Shown here piece after piece: positions 49,947 to 59,657 of a stretch of 64,000 bases of DNA. Every line of letters begins with the position of its first letter. Within the stretch, counting starts at the first letter, position 1. The translations under genes and the position numbers were made by a program. The DNA lies in contig JAIQFE010000008.1 of NCBI GenBank assembly GCA_020073445.1, positions 1 through 64,000 of the forward strand, read 5' to 3'. The DNA comes from Terriglobia bacterium. GTDB taxonomy: Bacteria > Acidobacteriota > Terriglobia > Bryobacterales > Bryobacteraceae. The notes beneath the pieces were generated by a model. That model had not been told where the DNA came from. It made no database searches and worked only from the letters and a program-made list of their open reading frames with translations.

Positions 49947-51559
49947 CGCCCCCGCAAACGCTTACGACAGTTGCGACGGCTGGCCGTCCATCGTCCGTGC
50001 CGAGGATGGAAACGGTTCTCGCCAGCCGCTGGGCACGCCTGCTGATCCCGTCTTTGTCCGACTTGTTCTTTCTGGCGGTTCTGATCCTGCTGTTCATGAC
50101 CTCCGGTGCGGCCGGCTGGGAGGGTCTGTTGGCCGATGCCGACGTCGGCTGGCACATCCGTACCGGCGACTACATCCTCAGCCATCACGCGGTTCCCCAC
50201 GTGGACCTGTACTCGTTCTCGAAACCAAACGCGCCCTGGTACGCCTGGGAGTGGCTCAGCGACGTGCTCTATAGCGGCTTGCACAGGATCGCCGGACTCA
50301 AGGGCATCGTTCTGCTGGCGGCCATCCTGATCGCGCTGTACGCCGTGACGCTGGTCCGCAGGATGGTCGCGCGCGATGTGCATCTGTTTCTGGCGATGGC
50401 TGTCGCGCTGCTAGGCGTGGGCGGATCCAGCATGCACTTCCTGGCGCGCCCGCACCTGCTGACCCTGCTGTTCCTATCGATCTCGGTGTGGGCGATCGAA
50501 GAGGACCGCCTGCGGCCTAGTTCGAGGATCTGGTGGCTGGTGCCGCTCGCCGTGGTCTGGACCAACATGCATGGCGGATTCCTGGCGCTGATCGTGGTGC
50601 TGGGCCTCACGACGGTAGGAGCCGCCATCGAGGCCTGGTTCAGTTTCAACGGGACCATTCGCGATGCCGTGCGTTACGCCAAGCTCACACTGGCGTGCGC
50701 GGCCGCGACGCTGGTGAATCCTTACGGCTGGAACCTGCACCGGCACGTGGCCGAATATCTGCGTTCGGATTGGATCCGCAACGTGATTCAGGAATTCCAA
50801 TCCCCCAGCTTCCGCTCGGAAAACATGCTTCAGTTCGAGGCGCTTTTGCTGATCGGGCTGATCGTAGCCGGGGCGCAGTTCCGCCGCTGGAAGATCGTCG
50901 AAGGACTGTGGATCGTCTTCTGGGCGCACATGGCGCTGGGCAGCGTGCGCCACGCTCCGGTCTTCGTGGCGGTGACCGCGCCGATCATTGCTTCGCAATT
51001 GAGTGTCTGGTGGAAACAGTGGACCTCGCAGGTCAAGAAGGGCTCGTTGCCGGGAATTCTGAACCTGATGGCGGCCGATGCGCTCAAGGGATTCCGGCGA
51101 ACCAGCGCGTGGCCCGCCTTGGCGGTCGCTGGGTTGGTGCTCATGGGTCCTCCAGTCACATCCATCAGGAGCGGCACGTCGGGTCAGATCATCAAATGGC
51201 CCCAGGATTTCCCGGAATTCATCTTTCCTGTGAAGATCGTGCGCACCCACAGCGATCTGATCCTCAAATCCCGCGTCCTGACCACCGACCAGTGGGCCGA
51301 CTACCTGATTTACGTCAACCCGGCCCAGAAGGTGTTCATCGACGGCCGCAGCGATTTTTACGGGCCTGAGGTCGGCAACGATTACCTTCGCCTCAGCAGC
51401 GGCGCCTGGAACTGGCGGCAATTGGTGGACAAATACCGCTTCAACCTGGCCTTGCTGCCGGTGGATTCGGCCCTGACCCAGATCCTGAAGCTGTCTCCGG
51501 ACTGGCGGGTACTAGAGGACGACGGTAAGCGAATCCTCTTAGTTCGTAGCTCCTCCTGA
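49943..51559 (+). CDS. Polytopic membrane protein, glycan-type
   Basis: 538 aa from ATG 49943, coupled by ATGA to the GT87 gene. About nine TM segments; between the first two lies WEGLLADADVGWHIRTGDYIL, an Asp-rich loop and HHAVPHVDLYSF, as in GT-C-like proteins. The last 120 residues (VLTTDQWADYLIYVNPAQKVFIDGRSD) form a soluble domain. It is probably part of a membrane glycosylation step with the previous gene; function not established. Confidence 0.65.
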   Translation: MTPPQTLTTVATAGRPSSVPRMETVLASRWARLLIPSLSDLFFLAVLILLFMTSGAAGWEGLLADADVGWHIRTGDYILSHHAVPHVDLYSFSKPNAPWYAWEWLSDVLYSGLHRIAGLKGIVLLAAILIALYAVTLVRRMVARDVHLFLAMAVALLGVGGSSMHFLARPHLLTLLFLSISVWAIEEDRLRPSSRIWWLVPLAVVWTNMHGGFLALIVVLGLTTVGAAIEAWFSFNGTIRDAVRYAKLTLACAAATLVNPYGWNLHRHVAEYLRSDWIRNVIQEFQSPSFRSENMLQFEALLLIGLIVAGAQFRRWKIVEGLWIVFWAHMALGSVRHAPVFVAVTAPIIASQLSVWWKQWTSQVKKGSLPGILNLMAADALKGFRRTSAWPALAVAGLVLMGPPVTSIRSGTSGQIIKWPQDFPEFIFPVKIVRTHSDLILKSRVLTTDQWADYLIYVNPAQKVFIDGRSDFYGPEVGNDYLRLSSGAWNWRQLVDKYRFNLALLPVDSALTQILKLSPDWRVLEDDGKRILLVRSSS

Positions 51560-51684
51560 CTATCCCCATGGCCCAGTACGGCGCGGAACCAAGGTTCTAA
51601 GCACCATAGGCCCTTTGGCAGGCTGGGGCTAATGAAAAGCCCCCACGCCGCCGAATGAGTATCCAGTAGGAGCTAACAGCGGAA
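51560..51684. other. Gap with hairpin before the 97-aa ORF
   Basis: Contains a stem-loop GGGGCT (51625-51630), loop AATGAAA, AGCCCC (51638-51643) without a T run. No gene seen. An intergenic hairpin between the glycan genes and the pilus genes. Confidence 0.4.
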
Positions 51685-51978
51685 ATGGTGGAGAAGGGTG
51701 CGGGTGGGCGCGGGACCGGTATCGATCGTCGTTTGCGCTCTACGAACATCTCCCGGCTCCCGATGGAGTGGATGGATCCGATGAGCTGGCGGCTCCCATC
51801 TGGAAGAGAACTGGCGGAGTTCGCCTTGCAAGCGGGTTTTCTGGCGCCGATGATGCTGGAGCGTCCGAATTTGAAACACAGGAAGGCGCCCGTGCCGGTT
51901 CCAGCCAGCCCGGTCGTCGTGGAAAGACAAGCAGGGGAGGCGCCGGACAATTCCGGCAGCTTTCGAGGGATCCGGTGA
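51685..51978 (+). CDS. Hypothetical ORF coupled to the prepilin peptidase (97 aa)
   Basis: ATG 51685; TGA 51976-51978 overlaps the prepilin peptidase GTG as GTGA. The translation MVEKGAGGRGTGIDRRLRST... then ELAEFALQAGFLAPMMLERP has no clear domain. I include it only because of the tight overlap; it could be a shadow or leader. Confidence 0.25.
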   Translation: MVEKGAGGRGTGIDRRLRSTNISRLPMEWMDPMSWRLPSGRELAEFALQAGFLAPMMLERPNLKHRKAPVPVPASPVVVERQAGEAPDNSGSFRGIR

Positions 51979-52445
51979 ACGCTCAAGTGTGGATCGCAAT
52001 CCTGGTGGGACTGGCCGCGATGATCGATGATCTCGCGCGCCGGCAGATCGCCAATTGGATTCCACTGTCCGCCTTGGCGGCCGGTTTCGGCTGGCAGATG
52101 GGACAAAGCGGGCTGAGCGGATTGTTGTACGCGGGAATCGGGACGGTGGCCGGCTTCGCGATCTTCCTGGTTTTTTACCTGCTGGGCGGAATGGGCGGCG
52201 GCGACGTGAAACTGATGGCGGGCTTCGGCGCTTTGCTGGGGTTCCATCGTCTGCTCGAAGCGGCGCTGTGGACCGCGGGCGTGGGCGGCTTGATCGCTCT
52301 AGGGGTTTTGGGTGTGCGTGCCTCGAGGCGCGCGCTGGGTTGGACAACGAGTTCGACCACGAAGCAGGAACAGGGCCAGGATTCGATTCCTTACGCTCCC
52401 GCGATCGCGCTGGGCGTCTGGTTGTCGCTGGTGCCGAAGGGCTAG
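51975..52445 (+). CDS. cpaA: Type IV prepilin peptidase (A24, TadV/CpaA)
   Basis: 156 aa from GTG 51975. Membrane aspartyl protease of family A24: the first Asp region is AAMIDDLARRQIANW and the second GGGDVKLMAGFGA, the classical GGGD. Four hydrophobic segments. It cuts and may methylate Flp prepilins. The first gene of the pilus set; 49 bp before cpaB. Confidence 0.85.
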   Translation: MNAQVWIAILVGLAAMIDDLARRQIANWIPLSALAAGFGWQMGQSGLSGLLYAGIGTVAGFAIFLVFYLLGGMGGGDVKLMAGFGALLGFHRLLEAALWTAGVGGLIALGVLGVRASRRALGWTTSSTTKQEQGQDSIPYAPAIALGVWLSLVPKG

Positions 52446-52478
52446 CGGATAGAGGCCCGAGGGTTAGCGGTTAGAGGC
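52441..52478. repeat. Tandem near-repeat at the cpaA stop
   Basis: GCTAGCGGATAGAGGC (52441-52456) and GTTAGCGGTTAGAGGC (52463-52478), period 22 bp, 14 of 16 identical, starting at the cpaA stop codon TAG (52443-52445). Confidence 0.55.
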
Positions 52479-52494
52479 ATAGAGGAGAACAAGT

Positions 52495-53382
52495 ATGGAT
52501 CGCAGGTTTCTGACGGTATTGGGCGTCAGTCTGGTGTTCGCGCTGGTGGTGTCGAGCGTGTTCTATCAGATGACCTCGCGCGGGAGCGGCCCCAAGAAAA
52601 GCGAGCCCACCGACACGAAGGACGTAGTGGTGGCCACGCGCCCGCTGGGCATTGGAGTCATGGTCAAGCCTGCGGACGTGAAATTGACCAAGGTCCCGAT
52701 GGATGCGTTCCCCAAGGGAGCGTTCTCGAAAGTGGAAGAAGTTCTGGACCGGCCGGTGGTGTCCAACATCCTGCTGGATGAGCCGCTGCTCGAAGGCCGC
52801 CTGGCGGTCAAGGGAAGCGGTCTGGGTCTGGCGCCCACCATTCCGGTGGGCATGCGCGCGGTCACGGTTCGCGTCAACGATGTTGCCGGCGCGGCGGGAT
52901 TCGTTCTGCCCGGCCTGCGCGTGGACGTGCTGGTTACCGGCCGTCCGCCGAGCGGCGATAGCACCATGACCACCACGGTTCTGCAGAACCTTCTGGTTCT
53001 CTCCGCCGGACAAGCCATGCAGTCGGATGCGCGCGGCACTCCGGTTTCGGTTTCCACCGTTACCTTGCTGGTGACGCCCGCCGACGCCGAAACTCTTACG
53101 CTGGCCAACGGCGAAGGCCGGCTCCAGCTGATCCTGCGCAATTCCAGCGATGAGGGCATCGAGAAACCGCCAGGACGGTTCGTCGCCGAGCTGTATGGAT
53201 CGCCGCGCAAGCCGGCGGCTCCGGTAGCTACGGCGAAGGCTGCAGCGCCCCGCAAACCTGTGGTGATGGTCGCTCCGCCGGTGGCCATTCCAATCGCGCC
53301 TCCTCCGCCCGCTCCACCCGATCAGATCGTGGTGATCCGCGGCACCACCAAGACCGTGGAAGTGATCCCGAGAGGCAACTGA
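52495..53382 (+). CDS. cpaB: Flp pilus assembly protein CpaB/RcpC
   Basis: 295 aa from ATG 52495 with AGAGGAGA upstream. One N-terminal TM segment (LTVLGVSLVFALVVSSVF), then a SAF domain (VVVATRPLGIGVMVKPADVKL), a beta-rich region (PVGMRAVTVRVNDVAGAAGF, VLPGLRVDVLVTG) and a Pro/Ala tail. CpaB is an outer-membrane-associated pilus assembly factor. First of the cpaB-C-E-F-tadB-tadC order. Confidence 0.9.
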   Translation: MDRRFLTVLGVSLVFALVVSSVFYQMTSRGSGPKKSEPTDTKDVVVATRPLGIGVMVKPADVKLTKVPMDAFPKGAFSKVEEVLDRPVVSNILLDEPLLEGRLAVKGSGLGLAPTIPVGMRAVTVRVNDVAGAAGFVLPGLRVDVLVTGRPPSGDSTMTTTVLQNLLVLSAGQAMQSDARGTPVSVSTVTLLVTPADAETLTLANGEGRLQLILRNSSDEGIEKPPGRFVAELYGSPRKPAAPVATAKAAAPRKPVVMVAPPVAIPIAPPPPAPPDQIVVIRGTTKTVEVIPRGN

Positions 53383-53416
53383 GAGCGCCGAATCGATGCA
53401 ATCCAAGGAAACGAAT

Positions 53417-54769
53417 ATGACTTCCATTCGCGTGTTTGAGAATGCCTTTGCCGGGCAGGTTCGCAAGATCGCTGTCACGGCGGTGTTGCTAGGGCTGGCC
53501 GCGGGCATCGGCCGGACGCAGAGCGCCGAGGATTTGCGGATCACCGTCGGCAAGAGCATCGTGATCGACTATCCCGGCGACATTCGCCAGATCTCCACCA
53601 GCGATCCGACAATCGTGGATGCCAGCCCGGTCACGACACGGGAAATCCTCATGTCGGGCAAGGGCCTGGGCTCGGCCACCATGGTGGTCTGGAGCAAAGC
53701 CGATCAGCGGATGTTCTACAACGTGACGGTGGAGCTCAATCTGGAGCCGCTCCGCCGCATCCTGCAGGATACGTTCCCGGACGAGAAGATCGACCTTCAC
53801 AGCTCGCGCGATTCCATTACGTTGAACGGCACCGTTTCGAACAAAGACATTGCGGACCGCGCGGTGGCGCTTTCGGCGACCTTCGCGAAGACCGTGGTGA
53901 ACAATCTCACGGTGGCCTCCCCGATTGAGAAACAGATCCTGCTGCGGGTCAAGTTCGCCGAGCTGGATCGCTCCAAAGCGCAGCAATTCGGCGTGAACTT
54001 CGCTTCGACCGGAGCTCTACATACCATCGGGACCATTTCCACGGGACAGTTCAACTCCGGATCGGTGAGCTCCAATGCGGGCAGTTCGACCCTGAGCGTC
54101 ACGGATGCTCTCAACATTTTTGCGTTTCGCCCGGACTTGAATATCGCTACCTTCATCAAGGACCTGGAGACGAACAACGTACTGCAGATACTCGCCGAGC
54201 CGAATCTGGTGACCACCAACGGAAAAGAAGCCAATTTCCTGGTCGGCGGCGAATTCCCCGTGCCCATCTTGCAGGGCGTCGGGGCGGCCGGAGCGGTCAC
54301 CATCCAGTTCAAGGAGTTCGGCATCCGCTTGCTGTTTACTCCTATCATGACTGCGAACAAGACCATCAAGCTGGCCCTGCGCCAGGAAGTATCGACCATC
54401 GATTTCGCCAACGCGGTGACGTTGCAGGGATTCGTGATCCCAGCGCTTTCCACCCGCCGTGCGGAGACCAACGTGGAACTCACGGAAGGCCAGACCTTCG
54501 TGGTGGCCGGGCTCATGGATAACCGGGAAACCACGGCCCTGACGAAACTCCCCGTGATCAGCAGCATTCCGGTCCTCGGGTCGCTCTTCAAGAGCAAGAT
54601 CGAAAACAAGAACAACACCGAGCTGGTCATGCTGGTGACCCCTGAAGTGACCGAAGCTCTGGGTGCGAACGATCCCAAGCCGCAGCCGTACTTCCCCCAG
54701 GAATTCCTCAAGAGGATGGGACCCGAGGACGTGCCGGCCGCCAAGTCCAAGGCCAAGACTAAGAAGTAA
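53417..54769 (+). CDS. cpaC: Secretin CpaC/RcpA of the Tad pilus
   Basis: 450 aa from ATG 53417 (AAGGA 7 nt upstream; upstream ATG 53396 is less likely). Signal region ends near IGRTQS. The N domain (ISTSDPTIVDASPVTTREIL) is BON/N0-like, and the secretin core contains FLVGGEFPVPILQG and VELTEGQTFVVAGLMDNRET. It forms the outer membrane channel for the pilus. Confidence 0.92.
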   Translation: MTSIRVFENAFAGQVRKIAVTAVLLGLAAGIGRTQSAEDLRITVGKSIVIDYPGDIRQISTSDPTIVDASPVTTREILMSGKGLGSATMVVWSKADQRMFYNVTVELNLEPLRRILQDTFPDEKIDLHSSRDSITLNGTVSNKDIADRAVALSATFAKTVVNNLTVASPIEKQILLRVKFAELDRSKAQQFGVNFASTGALHTIGTISTGQFNSGSVSSNAGSSTLSVTDALNIFAFRPDLNIATFIKDLETNNVLQILAEPNLVTTNGKEANFLVGGEFPVPILQGVGAAGAVTIQFKEFGIRLLFTPIMTANKTIKLALRQEVSTIDFANAVTLQGFVIPALSTRRAETNVELTEGQTFVVAGLMDNRETTALTKLPVISSIPVLGSLFKSKIENKNNTELVMLVTPEVTEALGANDPKPQPYFPQEFLKRMGPEDVPAAKSKAKTKK

Positions 54770-54821
54770 GCGCGAGAGCCAAGAGAAGTAGGATCCGCGG
54801 GAATCGAAATCGGGAGTTCTG

Positions 54822-56021
54822 GTGAGCCTGTTACTACAAAACGGTCCGGAGATCACCGCGCTGCTGATCGCGCCCGATCGGGAACTGGCGCGGAAGTTTG
54901 TGGAGACGATTCCGCAGACCCGTGGTTTTCAGATTCTCGCGGACCTCAAGACCTATCCTCCTCACCAGACGTTGGAGATCCGGGCCAGGCAGCTCAAGCC
55001 GCAAGTGGTGTTGCTGGACCTGGGATCGGACCCGGCGACGGCCGTCGATCTGGTGCGTTTTATCGCCGCACTGAATCCTCAGGTGCACGTGGTCGGCCTG
55101 CACACGCACAACGACTCCCAGATGATCCTGCAGTGCTTGCGGGCGGGCGCGGTGGAGTTTCTGTACGCTCCCTTCGATCTGGCCACGCAGAGGGACGCGA
55201 TCTCGCGGCTGCGCCGGCTGGTGGTGACCGAGAATGAGCAGCGCACGGAAGCAGGTCATGCGGTGGCCTTCAGCAGCTGCAAGCCCGGCTCCGGAGCTTC
55301 CACGGTGGCCACGCAGACGGCGTTTTCCCTGCACCGGCTGACAGGCAAGAAGATTCTGCTGGCGGATTGCGATCTGACCGGGGGCACCATCGGTTTTTAT
55401 CTGAAGCTCAGCCACAACTATTCCCTGGTGGATGCGCTGCAGCACGTAGAACATCTGGACGCGGCCTTGTGGAATTCGCTTGCCGTCAATTACGGCGGCG
55501 TCGATATTCTGCCGGCGCCGGCCATCCCGTATGCGGATCCGGTGGATGGCGCCCGCCTGCGGATGCTGGTGGAACAGGCTCGCAACATTTACGACTGGGT
55601 GGTTCTGGATCTCCCCACGGTGTTCAGTCCCACCAGCCTGATGGCCACGGCGGAATGCGAACGCGCGTTTCTGGTTTCCACCGCGGATCTTCCCAGTTTG
55701 CATTTGGCGCGCAAGGCGCTCACCATGCTCAACCACCTGGGTTTTCCGCAGGAGCGCTTTCACGTTCTGTTGAACCGCCTGGACCGGCGCGAAGAGATCG
55801 GGATCGGAGACATGGAGAAGCTGTTCGGCTGCAGCGTGCACGCCAGCCTTCCCAATGATTATTTTGCCCTCCACCGCGTGGTGACGCTGGGCCAGCCGCT
55901 CGGCGCGGAAAACGATTTGGGCCGGGCGATCGAGAACGTCGCGCAGCGTCTGTGCGGAGCGACCGGAAAGCAGCCGCTGCCGAGCTCGCGCGAGCTCAAG
56001 CCCGCGTTCTCGCAGATGTGA
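54822..56021 (+). CDS. cpaE: CpaE-like ATPase with receiver-like domain
   Basis: 399 aa from GTG 54822 with GGGAG upstream. N-terminal 1-125 has receiver-like order (PQVVLLDLGSDPATAVDLV) but is atypical. The C-terminal 140-380 is a MinD/ParA-type P-loop: SSCKPGSGASTVATQTAFSL is a deviant Walker A and DWVVLDLPTVFSPTS a later motif. CpaE localises the pilus machine in Caulobacter-type systems. Confidence 0.85.
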   Translation: MSLLLQNGPEITALLIAPDRELARKFVETIPQTRGFQILADLKTYPPHQTLEIRARQLKPQVVLLDLGSDPATAVDLVRFIAALNPQVHVVGLHTHNDSQMILQCLRAGAVEFLYAPFDLATQRDAISRLRRLVVTENEQRTEAGHAVAFSSCKPGSGASTVATQTAFSLHRLTGKKILLADCDLTGGTIGFYLKLSHNYSLVDALQHVEHLDAALWNSLAVNYGGVDILPAPAIPYADPVDGARLRMLVEQARNIYDWVVLDLPTVFSPTSLMATAECERAFLVSTADLPSLHLARKALTMLNHLGFPQERFHVLLNRLDRREEIGIGDMEKLFGCSVHASLPNDYFALHRVVTLGQPLGAENDLGRAIENVAQRLCGATGKQPLPSSRELKPAFSQM

Positions 56022-56054
56022 TTTTTTGAAGAAGCCAGGTTTTAGAGAATTCTT

Positions 56055-57422
56055 ATGTTCACGTCCTTAGAAACCGGAAACAAAAATAACCAGCAGATCT
56101 CCTGGGAACAGAGGCTGCTGAAGAATGCTGGCCGTCAGAAGACCAACCTGAAGCCCGAATACCAGGAGCTCAAGTTCACCCTGCACCGCAAGCTGGTGGA
56201 CAAGATCAACCTGGAGGCGCTGGCCACCATCGACAACCAGCGCGTTCGCGCCGAAGTCCGCCAGGCGGTCATTCAGCTGATCGACGCCGAACCGACCCTG
56301 CTCAGCTCGCTCGAAAAGCAGCAGATCAGCGACGAGGTGCTGGACGAAGTATTCGGCCTAGGGCCTCTGGAGCCGCTGCTCCAGGACCCGGGCATCTCCG
56401 ACATCCTGGTCAATACTTTCCGCCAGGTCTACATCGAAAAGAAGGGTCTGCTGGAGCTGACCAACGTCACCTTCCGCGACGATCAGCACCTGCTGCGGAT
56501 CATCGACAAAATCGTCAGCCAGGTGGGCCGCCGCATCGACGAATCGACGCCCATGGTGGACGCCCGCCTGAGCGACGGATCGCGCGTCAACGCCATCATC
56601 CCGCCGCTGGCGGTGGACGGCCCGCTGCTGTCTATCCGCCGTTTTTCGACCGACAAGCTGATGCCGCCCGACCTGGTGGACCGCAAGGCGCTTTCGCCCG
56701 GCATGATGGAGCTGCTGGAAGCCGCGGTCAAGGCCCGCCTGAACATCATCATCGCCGGCGGAACCGGTTCCGGTAAAACCACCCTGCTGAACGCGCTGTC
56801 CTGCTTCATCAATGGGAAAGAGCGCATCGTCACCATCGAAGACGCGGCCGAATTGCAGTTGAAGCAGCCGCATGTGGCGCGCCTGGAAACCCGGCCAGCC
56901 AACCTCGAAGGCACGGGCGCCGTGCGCCAGCGCGAATTGCTGGTGAACAGCTTGCGTATGCGTCCCGACCGCATCGTCGTCGGCGAAGTCCGCGGCGAGG
57001 AAGCCCTGGACATGTTGCAGGCCATGAACACCGGTCACGACGGATCGCTGACCACGGTCCACGCCAACTCTCCGCGCGACGCCGTCAGCCGCCTGGAGGT
57101 CATGGTGTCGCTGGCCAACTCGAATATGCAGCTGGTCTCGATTCGCCAGCAGATTGCCAGCGCCGTGAACGTGCTGGTCCAGGCGTCGCGCATGAGCGAC
57201 GGTTCGCGCCGCGTGATTTCCGTAACCGAGGTCACCGGCATGGAAGGCGATGTGGTCACGCTGCAGGACCTGTTCGTGTTCGATAAACGAGGCCTGGATC
57301 CGGACGGAAAAGTATTGGGACGCTTCGCCGCCACCGGTATCCGCCCGAAATTTTACGAAAAACTGTTGAGCGCCGGCATCCGCTTACGGCCGGATCTGTT
57401 CGACGAAGTAGTGGAGGTCTGA
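56055..57422 (+). CDS. cpaF: Tad secretion ATPase CpaF/TadA
   Basis: 455 aa. The GspE-type motor: Walker [10 protein letters not shown] at 235-243, the Asp and His boxes in [14 protein letters not shown] and [19 protein letters not shown], and [17 protein letters not shown]. The N-terminal 60 residues are charged and helical. It powers the pilus assembly platform formed by TadB/TadC. Next gene starts 4 nt later. Confidence 0.95.
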   Translation: MFTSLETGNKNNQQISWEQRLLKNAGRQKTNLKPEYQELKFTLHRKLVDKINLEALATIDNQRVRAEVRQAVIQLIDAEPTLLSSLEKQQISDEVLDEVFGLGPLEPLLQDPGISDILVNTFRQVYIEKKGLLELTNVTFRDDQHLLRIIDKIVSQVGRRIDESTPMVDARLSDGSRVNAIIPPLAVDGPLLSIRRFSTDKLMPPDLVDRKALSPGMMELLEAAVKARLNIIIAGGTGSGKTTLLNALSCFINGKERIVTIEDAAELQLKQPHVARLETRPANLEGTGAVRQRELLVNSLRMRPDRIVVGEVRGEEALDMLQAMNTGHDGSLTTVHANSPRDAVSRLEVMVSLANSNMQLVSIRQQIASAVNVLVQASRMSDGSRRVISVTEVTGMEGDVVTLQDLFVFDKRGLDPDGKVLGRFAATGIRPKFYEKLLSAGIRLRPDLFDEVVEV

Positions 57423-57426
57423 CGTC

Positions 57427-58407
57427 ATGGGATTTCTGCCTCTGGCAATTGTGTTGTGGCTGGTCGCGGTCGGGGCTTGGTTTCTGATCTCCAAGTATTA
57501 CAAGAGCTCGGACGCCGACAAGATCAAGCAGCGTTTGACGGGCATCGGAAAAGCCCGCAACAACAAGAAGACCAAAGAGAACAAAGGCGGCGAGCAGTCC
57601 ATCATCCACACCCAGCAGGGCGGCAACAAGCTGGCCCAATTGGTGGTGGAAAAGTATCAGCTCGGTCCCAAGATGCAGTTGTTGCTGGAGCAGGCCGGCT
57701 TGCGCTGGACTCCTGCCCGCCTGGTGCACTTGAGCATCATGGCGTTCGGCGCGGGATTCACCTTCGCCTGGGTGGTTCTTCCCATCCCGACGGCGTTCGA
57801 TCTGCTGGTCGGACTGGCGATCGCGCCCGCTCCGTTCGTGTACGTCTTTTATCAACGTAAGGGCCGTTTGAAGAAGTTCGAAGCCATATTCCCGGAAACG
57901 CTGGAGTTCATTTCGCGCTCCATGCGCGCCGGCCATGCCTTCTCTGTGTCGCTGGAAATGATTTATCGCGAATTCGCGGAGCCCGTGTCCGGAGAATTCC
58001 GCCGCACCTTCGAAGAGCACAACCTGGGACTTCCCATCGAAGTGGCGTTGCAGGGTTTAGCCAAGCGCGTCCCCTCGCTGGACGTGCACTTCTTTGTATC
58101 CGCGGTGTTGCTGCAAAAGCGCACCGGCGGCAACCTGGCCGAAATTCTGGACAAGCTGGCGTACGTTATCCGCGAGCGTTTCAAGCTGCGCGGCCGCATC
58201 CGCGCGGTCAGCGCGCACGGACGGATGACCGCAACGTCGCTCAGCTGCATCCCGATCGCCGTCGCCGTTTTGATGTTCTACACCAATCCCGACTACGTGA
58301 AATTCTTCTTCACGGATGACGTCGGCAACATCATGCTGGGCGTCGGAGTCGGCTTGCAGGTGATCGGGTATCTGGTCATGAAGAAAATCGTAAACATCGA
58401 GGTCTAG
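57427..58407 (+). CDS. tadB: Tad platform protein TadB
   Basis: 326 aa with three or four TM segments and a GspF-type domain (LEFISRSMRAGHAFSVSLEM, FKLRGRIRAVSAHGRMTATS). Starts ATG 57427. TadB and TadC are the inner-membrane platform pair. 2 nt before tadC. Confidence 0.9.
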   Translation: MGFLPLAIVLWLVAVGAWFLISKYYKSSDADKIKQRLTGIGKARNNKKTKENKGGEQSIIHTQQGGNKLAQLVVEKYQLGPKMQLLLEQAGLRWTPARLVHLSIMAFGAGFTFAWVVLPIPTAFDLLVGLAIAPAPFVYVFYQRKGRLKKFEAIFPETLEFISRSMRAGHAFSVSLEMIYREFAEPVSGEFRRTFEEHNLGLPIEVALQGLAKRVPSLDVHFFVSAVLLQKRTGGNLAEILDKLAYVIRERFKLRGRIRAVSAHGRMTATSLSCIPIAVAVLMFYTNPDYVKFFFTDDVGNIMLGVGVGLQVIGYLVMKKIVNIEV

Positions 58408-58409
58408 CC

Positions 58410-59324
58410 ATGTTTCTGCTTACCGTTCTGATCTTCGTAGCAATGGTAGGGGCGGCCACGGCCGTCGGCATGAAGCTGTACATCCGGCCGAAGGAAGCCA
58501 TGGAGCGCGTTGTGGGCGTGGTGGGTCCCGCCGATGTGCAGGGCGAGCATCCCAGCCTGGCGTTTCACGAGATTATCAAGCGGCTCGGGAACTTCGTTCC
58601 TCAGTCCCCTAAGGACGTAACGGTGATGCAGCGCCGGCTCATACGCGCCGGCATCCGCAAAGAAGGCGCTCTCAAGGCGCTTTACGGCGCCAAGGTTGCC
58701 ACCGGATTAATCTTCCCCATCCTAGTCCTGACGCTGATGACCGGGGTGTCTACCGATTCGGGAAACCGTATCGCTGTGGGACTGGCGGCCGCTGCGGTCG
58801 GCTTCTTCGGCCCCAACGAATATGTGCGCCGCCTGGCGGGCCGCCGCCAGCATCAGATCGCTCGCGGACTGCCGAATGCCCTGGATCTGCTGGTGGTTTG
58901 CGTGGAAAGCGGATTGGGCCTGGATCAGGCCATCTTGCAGGTCTCCAAGGAGTTGGAACACGCGCACCCGGAGATCAGCGAGGAATTCGGCTTTGTGAAC
59001 CTGGAACTGAAAGCCGGCAAACGGCGCGTCGAGGCGCTGCGCAACCTGGCCGAGCGCACCGGGGTCGACGATCTCAAAAAGCTGGTTGCCGTTTTGATTC
59101 AGGCTGACCGTTTTGGAACAGGCGTAGCCCAAAGTCTTCGAGCGCACGCTGATTTCATGCGCGTCCAAGCCCGCCAGGTGGCGGAAGAAAAGGCCGCAAA
59201 ACTGGGCGTTAAGCTGATTTTCCCGATCTTCTTCTGTATTTTGCCGTCGCTGTTTCTGGTGACGGTAGGGCCGGTGGCCATGAAGATTGTCCGGGAACTG
59301 GTACCCATGATGAACAATCTCTAG
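58410..59324 (+). CDS. tadC: Tad platform protein TadC
   Basis: 304 aa, one N-terminal TM, two central TM and a C-terminal TM. The GspF domain reads GLPNALDLLVVCVESGLGLD and KLGVKLIFPIFFCILPSLFL. Coupled to tadB. The last clearly known gene of the locus. Confidence 0.9.
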   Translation: MFLLTVLIFVAMVGAATAVGMKLYIRPKEAMERVVGVVGPADVQGEHPSLAFHEIIKRLGNFVPQSPKDVTVMQRRLIRAGIRKEGALKALYGAKVATGLIFPILVLTLMTGVSTDSGNRIAVGLAAAAVGFFGPNEYVRRLAGRRQHQIARGLPNALDLLVVCVESGLGLDQAILQVSKELEHAHPEISEEFGFVNLELKAGKRRVEALRNLAERTGVDDLKKLVAVLIQADRFGTGVAQSLRAHADFMRVQARQVAEEKAAKLGVKLIFPIFFCILPSLFLVTVGPVAMKIVRELVPMMNNL

Positions 59325-59388
59325 TACCTGCCTAAAGCTCAGGGCTACCGAGGTCGAATTAATTCTTGTCAGGAAAGGAGAAAGAGCG

Positions 59389-59484
59389 ATGTTGGACGCT
59401 TCCACGGTTCGAGTCGTATGCGCAGTTCTGGCGGTCCTGTTTCTCGGGATCATCGTGCTTCGCCGTAAGAAGAACGCTGAGTAA
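59389..59484 (+). CDS. 31-aa single-helix membrane peptide
   Basis: ATG 59389 has an AAAGGAG site (59374-59380) 8 nt upstream. The 31 codons give one transmembrane helix (VVCAVLAVLFLGIIVL) and a positively charged tail RRKKNAE. Encoded 65 bp after tadC and before a strong hairpin, so it is probably cotranscribed. Peptides of this style following tad genes recur in Acidobacteriota in my recollection. Not in known families that I can name. Confidence 0.6.
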   Translation: MLDASTVRVVCAVLAVLFLGIIVLRRKKNAE

Positions 59485-59585
59485 CGCGCCGAAAAGAGCG
59501 CGAGTTGTAGCGGTGGTGCGGGCTGGATGAAACGTCTCGGCCCAACCACGTGCGGGAGCAGGGCACAAGAGTAGAAATCGCACGG

Positions 59586-59640
59586 CCGGGCCGCCGCGGT
59601 CTTTCGGGCGCGGCGGCCCGGAAAGCAGTTTGATTTTTTT
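59586..59640 (+). terminator. Intrinsic-type terminator hairpin after the pilus genes
   Basis: CCGGGCCGCCGCG (59586-59598) and CGCGGCGGCCCGG (59609-59621) form a perfect 13-bp stem with a 10-nt loop. A T run (59634-59640) follows after 12 nt, rather far. Very stable; likely terminates the tad transcript before the TIGR03437 gene. Confidence 0.55.
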
Positions 59641-59657
59641 GGAGGGATGGAGTCGGT

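Noticed and set aside
51600-51680. c-di-GMP riboswitch before the pilus genes
   Set aside because: The hairpin and flanks do not match the GEMM-I or GEMM-II motif order.
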